NCBI GenBank assembly: GCA_016946835.1
Contig: JACVTC010000576.1
Span: 1 to 15,000, forward strand
Origin: Neocallimastix lanati (nom. inval.)
Taxonomy: Eukaryota; Neocallimastigomycota; Neocallimastigomycetes; Neocallimastigales; Neocallimastigaceae
Direction: 5' to 3'
DNA: 15,000 nt
A program made the position numbers and the translations under genes. The notes under the pieces were generated by a model, which was given only the letters and a program-made list of their open reading frames with translations, had not been told where the DNA came from and did not search any database. Positions 7,640 through 15,000 of the stretch are shown in pieces; the first letter of the stretch is position 1; each line of letters begins with the position of its first letter.

Positions 7640-8514
7640 TTTTATTTATTAAATTAATTTAAATAATTAAAATAAAATATATTTTATTAAGTATTATTTA
7701 ATTAACAAAATATTTAATATTTTTTTGGTTACTAAAAAATAAAAATATCATTTTATTAAATAAACTTTGAACTAAAGAATTATACTATATGTAATAAAAC
7801 ACTTTTCTAATATATAAAATAATTTAATATAGAGATTTATTTTATGATGTCAAAGATATGTAAAAAAAATACATATAATATATATATAATTTATTTTAGA
7901 AATCATTAAATTTTAATTAAAAATTTATCCATATATAAATATATTAATTTAAGTAATTTATATAATTTTTTGTAATTTTAAATTATAATTAAAATGTTTT
8001 AATATCATTACCAAGAATTAAGATAATCCAATAAATAAAAAAAAAAAAAGATTAAAAAATTTTTAAATGAAGTATTAATTTTTTTCATTACCAAGAATTA
8101 AGATAATCCAATAAATAAAAAAAAAAAGATTAAAAAATTTTTAAATGAAGTATTAATTTTTTTTTATTATTAAAAATAAATTAAACAGATGTATTAATTT
8201 TAAAGTGGAAAAAAATCCTTCACTAATTTAAAATTTTATTAATTTTTTTTTTTAAAAAAAGTTAAAAGTTAATAATGATTAATGATATAAAAAAAAATGT
8301 TATATCTTTTCGAAAACAATATTTTAAAATAATATTTAATGTATAAATTATATATTTTTATAAATATAACTTATAAAATTATAATAAAAAGAAATATATA
8401 ATTTGAACTCTTTATTAGAACGTTAAATAATATTAAACTTTATATATTTATTTATTTATAAATTGATTTTATAAATATAAATAAATATTAAAATACAAAG
8501 TGAGTTTCATAAAT
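7640..8514. other. Non-coding AT-rich spacer between divergent genes, 875 bp
   Basis: It separates the minus-strand GPI-protein gene from the plus-strand gene at 8515, so both promoters should lie in it. There is no coding frame of note. The striking element is the 80-bp tandem duplication at 8006-8165. A small hairpin gatataa / ttatatc (8284-8290 and 8300-8306) is also present but unremarkable at this base composition. Confidence 0.7.
8006..8165. repeat. Near-perfect 80-bp tandem duplication
   Basis: Copy 1 is 8006-8085 and copy 2 is 8086-8165. Both begin cattaccaagaattaagata and contain the same unique-sequence core. They differ only in homopolymer lengths: 13 versus 11 A, and 7 versus 9 T. 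The near identity implies a recent duplication or ongoing homogenisation. The copies lie about 350-510 bp upstream of the ATG at 8515. Confidence 0.95.
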
Positions 8515-9933
8515 ATGTCTAAATCTTTTGAGGAGAATACTAAAGATTTTTATAAAGAATTAAATGGTAAATGCGATCCCAAAAGATTATTATATATCGC
8601 AGAACAAGGTATATTTTTGAAAGAGCCATTATTTAAATATGATAAAATAAAGGATCATGAATATGTTGTTGATATTAGTATAATAAGTGATCAATTTTTT
8701 TTAATAAATAATAATAAACAATATAATAGATTTAAATATTTTTTTAAAGAATTTAGATATAATTATAATAAATATAAACATTTAAATCCTTCTTTTTATT
8801 GTTATTGTTCTTTAATTATTATTAATAAATATTTTATCGATAAATTATTATATGAGAAAGATGAAGACTTTTTAAAAGAAGTTGTAGGAGATAGAGATAT
8901 ACGTTTTTATTTATTGTATTTATATAATTATTCAAAAATATATACCAAAACGTTTATTTTGTTTTATTCTGATACTTTAAATAGAGCTGTAGTACCGGAT
9001 ATAACTTTTTATATAAATAAATATTTTTATTCCAATACACATAAGTATTTATTAGAAGATTTTATTAAATCCAATGAAAATAATATTAATGATATTTTAA
9101 TAAAGATACTTAAAGAATTTGGTAAAGATATTAATATATTGAATTATTGTTTGGATAAAATTAAACAATATAATTTAAAACTTAAAAGTATTGAAGGTTA
9201 TAGAGTTCCAATAAATTATTCTTTTGAAACGCTAAAGTATTATTCAGATAAACTTTGTATAAAAAATCGCTTATATTTAAAATGTGAAGATAAATATGCT
9301 GAAGAATTCATTAATACATGTTTTACTGATGAGTTAATACGAAACTTCAATCATTTAAATAATATTTTTCAAGTAAATTTTTCTAAAAAATATAACATTA
9401 ATTTTTGTGAAATTAGAGGAAAAAATGAAGTAATTGATTTAAATACAATTTATACTAATGAAGATAGAGCTAATAAAATTGAAAATATTTATAATATTCA
9501 AAGTGAATTAGTAAATATAATAGATCCTCAATATAAAGGAAAATTAAAATATATAGAATCATACACATTAAATCCTGGAGAAATAAATTATGATTTTATT
9601 AATAAATATTTAAGGAATTACAACAGAATTGATAGAATATTAAAGGATCCTAATTATATATTAAATTTAGATATAGTTATCAATAATTATACTGATTGTT
9701 TGATAATAAAATTATGTTATTTAGCGTCACTGATTCATAATAAATATAGTAAATTTATAATTCAGGTATTAATTTTTTACGATGAATATTGGCATAGTAT
9801 TGCTTATAGAGATGGTAAAATTGAATTTGGAGATTATTCGGATGGTAGATATAAAGCTAATTATTATATTCGTAAAATATTTAAAATATTAATGAATACT
9901 CCACATAAATTGTTTAATAGTTATTTTTGTTAA
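8515..9933 (+). CDS. Hypothetical Tyr/Asn/Lys-rich protein with a possible C-terminal Cys-His-Asp fold
   Basis: A 472-residue protein of unknown function. The frame is open from 8500 but begins there with GTG, so the ATG at 8515 is taken as the start for a eukaryotic gene. No signal peptide or clear membrane segment is visible, so it is probably intracellular. It is rich in Tyr, Ile, Asn and Lys and written almost entirely in A/T-ending codons, with lower GC by eye than the genes to its left. The C-terminal 80 residues look the most ordered: TDC395 at the start of a hydrophobic helix, then WH427SIAYRDG, then D440 and D443. That order (Cys at a helix start, His on a strand, Asp after it) is seen in papain-like, C39-like and transglutaminase-like folds. 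No full family motif is present, so any catalytic role is speculative. The next gene begins 182 bp downstream on the same strand. Confidence 0.75.
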   Translation: MSKSFEENTKDFYKELNGKCDPKRLLYIAEQGIFLKEPLFKYDKIKDHEYVVDISIISDQFFLINNNKQYNRFKYFFKEFRYNYNKYKHLNPSFYCYCSLIIINKYFIDKLLYEKDEDFLKEVVGDRDIRFYLLYLYNYSKIYTKTFILFYSDTLNRAVVPDITFYINKYFYSNTHKYLLEDFIKSNENNINDILIKILKEFGKDINILNYCLDKIKQYNLKLKSIEGYRVPINYSFETLKYYSDKLCIKNRLYLKCEDKYAEEFINTCFTDELIRNFNHLNNIFQVNFSKKYNINFCEIRGKNEVIDLNTIYTNEDRANKIENIYNIQSELVNIIDPQYKGKLKYIESYTLNPGEINYDFINKYLRNYNRIDRILKDPNYILNLDIVINNYTDCLIIKLCYLASLIHNKYSKFIIQVLIFYDEYWHSIAYRDGKIEFGDYSDGRYKANYYIRKIFKILMNTPHKLFNSYFC

Positions 9934-10115
9934 TTTTCAATATATAAATATTATAAACGTTAAAATGTATTTGTAATATTATTTTTAAAACATATTATTT
10001 TATTTTTAAAACATATTTGTTATATTATTTTTAAAATAATTTTTTTTTTTAAAATGATTTTTTATGTTTAAAAAATAGAAAATTTAAAATTGTATAAATT
10101 ATATGTAATTTAAAC
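9934..10115. repeat. Short intergenic region with imperfect A/T repeats
   Basis: The motif ttatttttaaaacata and close variants recur around 9979-10040 at a spacing of a few tens of bases. The gap would contain the 3' end of the upstream gene and the promoter of the giant gene. A tataaatt lies at 10093-10100, too close to the ATG to be a confident TATA box. Confidence 0.4.
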
Positions 10116-11510
10116 ATGATATTAATTATATTATTTTTATTGTTATGCATTATATGTCGAGTGAATTGTGATCTTGACAATTATGGAAATGAAGAAATTT
10201 CTTTATTAATTTTAGCAGCGGCTGATAATAATGGAGAAATTGCAGTATATAGAGATAATAATAATAATAATTGGTTTTATAAGACAGTGTATAATGGTAA
10301 GAAAAATAATATAAGGTGTTATGAATCAATAGTGGATATAATACCTGAATTACGTAGATTATATGATAGAGAATGTAGGAGAAATAGAATACCAATACAT
10401 ACTCCTAGAAAAATTAGGTTTACAGCGGTTAATGATTATTTTAGAGATGAATTATATCAAGCTGCACTTAGAACATACAATAAATATTTCAGTGGTGTTA
10501 GCAATACTAATGATGTAGAAGCAAGAATAAAAATGTACGATTTATTTGGAAAATTAACAGAGAATTCGAGAGTAGGTCCAATAAATATATATGATAGAAA
10601 TATTGATGTAGAAATAATATTTCCAGATAATGATAAATTTTATAATTCTATTGCTTCTTATATAAGAGAAAATGCTAAATATGATGAAAAAACATTTAAG
10701 GGTAGAAAATATTTAGATAATAAAAAATTAAATAATATTCCTGAAAATGTGTTATATAAAATTGTAGAATTGTGTATTGAAGATAGCGATCATTGTAGAA
10801 ATTACTTTACAAATAGTGATAGTAATCAAGGAGTGATTAAGTATTCATCTGAAATTAATTATGTTGTAGTTAAAAGCAAAATTAATAATGTTGAAAGATA
10901 TCATTTTTATACAGCTCGTAATTCAAGTAGTAATACTAACAAACGTAAAATGGCTCATCAATTTACTGTTAAATATAATAGTCAAACAAAAAGTTATGAA
11001 AAGGATAATGATTTTGAACGTAATGAATTACCATATAGTGAAATAAAGGAAATCAATAACGATTATGGTAAAAGCACTAAAAATGGAATTATTGAAGAAG
11101 CAGGAATCGATATAATACCTAAATGTGGAATATTAGTAAACGGTCGTGATAATAATGATGCAGGAATTTATTCTAGAAATACTATAGTTGAAAACAGAAT
11201 CTATCATATTAACAAAGGATATAAAAAAGATGGTGATAAGAATTTACATATAAATAGAGCAACATCTTATCCAAATGGAGGTTATAATGATAAAATTACA
11301 AATTTAATAAGTAATTTTTCTAGAATTAATTCTAACCCTGCAAGAAGCGAAATAGATAAAGTATCAAATCTTTCTAAAATTTTAGGTTTAATTAAATTAT
11401 ATCCAGTAAGTTTAAGGAATGAACAATCTTATGGAATAACTGCCGGACCTGGTCATTCACATGAATTAGGAGACGCAATAAATTTAGCAAATAAAGTTGA
11501 AATTTATAAA

Positions 11511-11556
<46 letters not shown>

Positions 11557-14500
11557 GTTTAAATTGTAGAGTTATAGAAACTAAAAATAGTAAAAGAGGT
11601 TTAAAAACAGGATGTTCTTGCAATAAAATTAGAGTACGTATGTCTTATAATATTAAAGATAGTATGAATGAATTATTGGAAAAATTTAAAGAAAAAAAAA
11701 TTGATTTATTAAATATTGATAATATCGATGATTATTTTAATAATATTGAAAATAATGAAAATTTTAATGACTTTTGGAATAATTTTTCAAATACATATAA
11801 AGATAATGCACATCTATTCACAACAGAAGAACGTGATAAGATAATACAAAATATGAATGATATTGTTAATGATTATAAAGATAAGATTTCTGATTCGAAT
11901 AAATCAGATATTAAGATCAATGAAGATGATATATCAAATTTAGAAAATATATTATATGATATTTCAAATTATAATATGGTTAGATTTGATGAAGATAATG
12001 ATATTAATGTTGCAGACTATAATAACGATTCTAAATCTAAATATTTTAAAGAAAAATTGTTAAAAGGATTAAAAAAGGTTCTTAAATTGTTAAAGAAGAC
12101 TGTAAGAATTAAATTCAATAAAGAAAAATCCAGTTTAAAAATAGATCCAAAAAGTATTGGAGATTCAGATAATATAGATGAAGCAATTGAAAAACTTTCT
12201 GGAGAATTAAAAAATTTAGAAGAAACAAGTAATCAAGTATTAAAGGATATAGCTGAGGATTTCGATGAATTGCAATTTATTACTGATTATGAATTATATA
12301 GCAATGGTGAACCAAGTGAAGATAGTGAATTAGTAACTAGATTTAGGAATGAAGTTAATAATAAAATAAGCGAAGAAGAAAATAATTTAGAAGTTATTCC
12401 ATCTGAAAATAATCTAATAATCGATGAAAATTTTGGAAATAATATTGTAGATAAAATAAAATCAGATTCTGTATCAGATGAAGTGAAAGAAGGTATAATT
12501 AAAGGTTTTGAAGATGATATTAAAGATAAAAGTGATGAAGTATTAGTTAAAGAAACTTCTGATAATATTAATGAAATTAAAAACTTTGTCAAAACGAAAG
12601 AAGAAGAAATAAATAAATATGATTCATTAAAAAATCATAAATTCAAGACAATTAAGTTTCTTAAATTAATTAAATATTTAAATTCATTAATTGAAAAATT
12701 CAATGTCAAAGATTTTTCGTCTCAAAATAATAAAAATAAAGTTGAAAAAGTAAAACTAAATGATGAATTAATGAATCATATAAAAACAGATTCTGATAAA
12801 AAATTGGCTATTGCATTGAAAGATATTAATAATAATCCATTAAAAAATACAAATTATGATGAATTATCAAATAAGATGGCATTTGTGGTTTTAGCTGCTG
12901 GGGATGAAAATGGTAGATTAGTCAAAGAAATAGATAAGAATGGTAATTTAGTTCCTATTTCTGTGACAGTATCATATAATGGAGAAGAAAAACAATTAAG
13001 TATTAAAGATATTATTCCTAGCCTAAGAAATTTGGAAGGGGAGGAACTTGATGATAAATTTAGTCAATTATATGATATTGCTCTTGTAAAATATGCAGAA
13101 CAATTTAATAATTATTATGATGAAAACAGTGATCAAGTTATATTTAGTAAAGATCCTATAGAAATAATAAAAGATAATAATGTAATGACTTTTCTTCTTA
13201 ATCCGTATAATGTTCTTGAAGATGGTAATTATAAAGGTTTTGATCTAAGTCCTGAAGACGTATACATTACTATGAATACTAATAATAATTTAGAAAGTTC
13301 ATTTAGATCATTTGTATCTGAAATTAATGAAATAGATACTAATAATTTTGACGAATTACCTGAAGATATTAAGGCACGTTGGAATTCAGATATTCCTGAA
13401 GAGGAGAGAGCAGATGAATCATTATATAAAGCACTGGCTGTTCATTGTATACGAAATACTAGATGTAATAATTATTTTAAAGAAAATAATCTTATACCAT
13501 TTAATATTGTTTCATATAATAGCAAAGATGAATCAAAAGGGATTGATTTGATGAACCATTCATTAATAATTAATGATGATGATAATAAAGAAATTTGTAA
13601 TGCATTTACCTTGGTTGAAAATTTAGAAGGATATGAACTTGATAAAGTAAATGGTAATGGAGACCTCTTTACCTATGAAGAATTGAATATTTTAAATAAT
13701 AATAGTGATAATCATGAAATGAATAAAATCAAGATTAACGATAACGAATATGTTGAAAAATTTAGTATAGGATTTTTAGCAGAATGTGGATTTGATTTAG
13801 AAAAAACAGATGGGACGACATTAAAACCTGAAGATTATGCTTTAGAGAATGAAGAATTTAATGATGTATCAGATAATGAAATTATTGAAAGAAAATATTT
13901 AGTAAAGAATAATGGAAAATATAATATGAATGTTGTAAGGTCAGATGTGTTTGACGATGATGTCACAAAGGTTAAATTAGATAATAATAATAATATCAAT
14001 GATATTTCTCTAAAAGATTTTGGGTTAAATTTAATTAAATATAGAAATGAAAATAATAGAATAACAGACAATGAATTAACTACATTAACAATTTATGGAA
14101 GTTCAATATTAGGAAAAGAATTATATAATGAAAAAGAAGGCATGATTCATTATACAGATAATAATGAGTACCATTCAAGATATAATAATGTGAGAGAATC
14201 GTTAAATTTACAAAATGGAATTAAAGATATTAAAAATGAAAGATCTAGATGTACCGAAAGTAAAAGTTGCTTAACAAAAACATATATAACTGGAAGTTTT
14301 GATGTAGAAAAGAAATTAATTAGTTCATTACAAAACCTTAAAAAATATGATTCAGAAAATATTAAAGTTAAAGACGAAGAAACTAGTATAAGCAGTCCCG
14401 GTGAATTATGTGATGGAGCTGAAACATTATTAAATGTGATTGAAACTTTATTAAATAGCTTTGAAAATTCAGGGGCAATTACTAAGGAAGATAGTGAAAA

Positions 14501-15000
14501 ATTCATTACTGATATGAATGAGGTGATTAATGGTCTTAATTACAGATATATGAATTCTAATTATAAAAGTCACGAATCCATTAGAGATTTAGATATGAAT
14601 AAATTAAATAATATCAATAAATTATATAATCAAATGTTGAAGCAACATGTTGAAAAACATGGAGAGATCGTAGATAGCAAAGGTAACAAAATAACCAAAA
14701 CCAATAACTATAAGAATGAAGCCGATACAGAATCTAAATTTGTTACAGATAAATTAGATGAAATTCTAAAGAATATAACGCAATTATTTAATGATGATGA
14801 TCAAGATTTAAGTAATATAAATATTGTTTATAATATGGATTTAAGTGATAAAAAATTAGATGATGACAAAACATACGAAATAGAATATATTACAAATAAA
14901 TTAAAGGAATTAGACGTATCAGGCAGTGAAGAAACTAGACAAGAATATAAAGAAAAATTATTAGATATATACGATAAAGTAAGTGAAGTTGAAGAAGTAT
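10116..15000 (+). CDS. Giant secreted protein with two ~890-residue internal repeats, 3'-partial
   Basis: I read one uninterrupted frame from the ATG at 10116 to the right edge: at least 1,628 codons, with the stop beyond the window. An in-frame TAA lies at 10095-10097, so this ATG is the natural start. Residues 1-18 form a signal peptide (hydrophobic core, then VNC before D19), placing it in the secretory pathway. The rest is hydrophilic, rich in Asn, Asp, Glu, Lys and Ile, with few Cys. Two collinear diverged copies are visible: LAAADNNG 33-40 matches LAAGDENG 926-933, DIIPELR 74-80 matches DIIPSLR 965-971, the LYK-C-C-NYF block around C227 matches that around C1117, GIIEEAGID (from 324) matches GFLAECGFD (from 1219), and TTEERDKIIQNM (569 on) matches TKEDSEKFITDM (1456 on). 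A basic Lys/Leu patch (FKEKLLKGLKKVLKLLKK) ends copy 1. I recognise no enzyme motif. No family can be named. A matrix, adhesion or effector-type role is only a guess. Confidence 0.88.
10212..12400 (+). repeat. Giant protein, internal repeat copy 1 (approximate extent)
   Basis: The copy covers residues about 33 to 760, judged from anchors shared with copy 2. The unit probably runs on to about residue 910, but the Glu/Lys-rich tail is too low in complexity to align by eye. Anchor offsets to copy 2 are 893, 891, 890, 895, 895 and 887 residues, in order along the chain, which is what an ancient tandem duplication predicts. Confidence 0.75.
11511..11555 (+). repeat. (AAT)15 microsatellite encoding poly-Asn
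   Basis: Fifteen perfect AAT codons encode N466-N480 of the giant protein. The run lies in copy 1, just before C484, which aligns with C1379 of copy 2. Copy 2 has no such run at that place, so it is an insertion after the duplication. Perfect codon identity means the tract is probably length-variable between strains. Confidence 0.97.
12876..15000 (+). repeat. Giant protein, internal repeat copy 2 (approximate, cut by window edge)
   Basis: The copy begins near M921 (MAFVVLAAGDENG) and is still running at the window end, near residue 1628. If it has the same length as copy 1, it should finish about 0.5 kb beyond base 15000. Similarity to copy 1 is low at residue level and absent at DNA level, so the duplication is old. 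Confidence 0.75.

Noticed and set aside
8500-8514. Start of the orphan gene at 8500
   Set aside because: The codon there is GTG. A eukaryotic gene would start at the ATG at 8515, which costs only five residues.
10150-10395. Minus-strand Tyr-rich frame
   Set aside because: Antisense to the 5' end of the giant secreted-protein frame; composition only.
12287-14506. Minus-strand frames at 12287-12592, 13835-14071 and 14150-14506, and a plus-strand one at 13348-13551
   Set aside because: All lie within the continuous giant frame. Their Ser/Leu/Phe richness is the complement of Glu/Lys/Asn codons.
1-15000. CRISPR arrays, bacterial operons, insertion sequences
   Set aside because: The direct repeats found are tandem without spacers, no transposase is present, and the gene structure is eukaryotic.

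Overview
The window reads as nuclear DNA of an extremely AT-rich early-diverging fungus. The best fit is an anaerobic gut fungus (Neocallimastigomycota). This is inferred from secreted proteins carrying hevein-type chitin-binding modules, Asn-rich low-complexity runs, near-pure A/T spacers, and reading frames that only make sense with eukaryotic ATG starts. There is no bacterial-style operon packing. No search could be run, so the assignment rests on gene style alone.

Layout. Bases 1-2160 (+) hold the 3' part of a large gene for a trifunctional mRNA-capping enzyme of the type used by nucleocytoplasmic large DNA viruses and cytoplasmic linear plasmids. The frame is open at the left edge and begins with an in-frame 18-bp minisatellite. 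Bases 2161-3142 are a very AT-rich spacer containing a 62-bp tandem duplication and a compact island of about 41% GC that folds into stacked hairpins (candidate ncRNA). Bases 3143-3718 (-) and 3897-5753 (+) are a head-to-head pair of secreted chitin-binding proteins sharing the same C-terminal module. The second also has a B-lectin-like (mannose-binding) region. Bases 5754-6937 appear non-coding. Bases 6938-7639 (-) encode a small Cys-rich, probably GPI-anchored surface protein. Bases 7640-8514 are non-coding, with a near-perfect 80-bp tandem duplication.

Bases 8515-9933 (+) encode a Tyr/Asn/Lys-rich orphan protein with no signal peptide. From 10116 a single uninterrupted frame runs to the right edge (at least 1,628 codons). 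It encodes a giant secreted protein that I recognise as no known family. It contains two collinear, highly diverged copies of a unit of about 890 residues.

How the genes relate. Three genes in the middle (3143-3718, 3897-5753, 6938-7639) look like cell-surface or secreted products with a signal peptide followed by a Lys-Arg (Kex2-type) site. They would act at the fungal wall or in its surroundings. The capping enzyme is the outlier: a virus-type gene, intact as far as visible, beside ordinary fungal genes. That suggests an endogenised viral or plasmid segment extending leftward. The giant duplicated protein is the strongest candidate for something undescribed.
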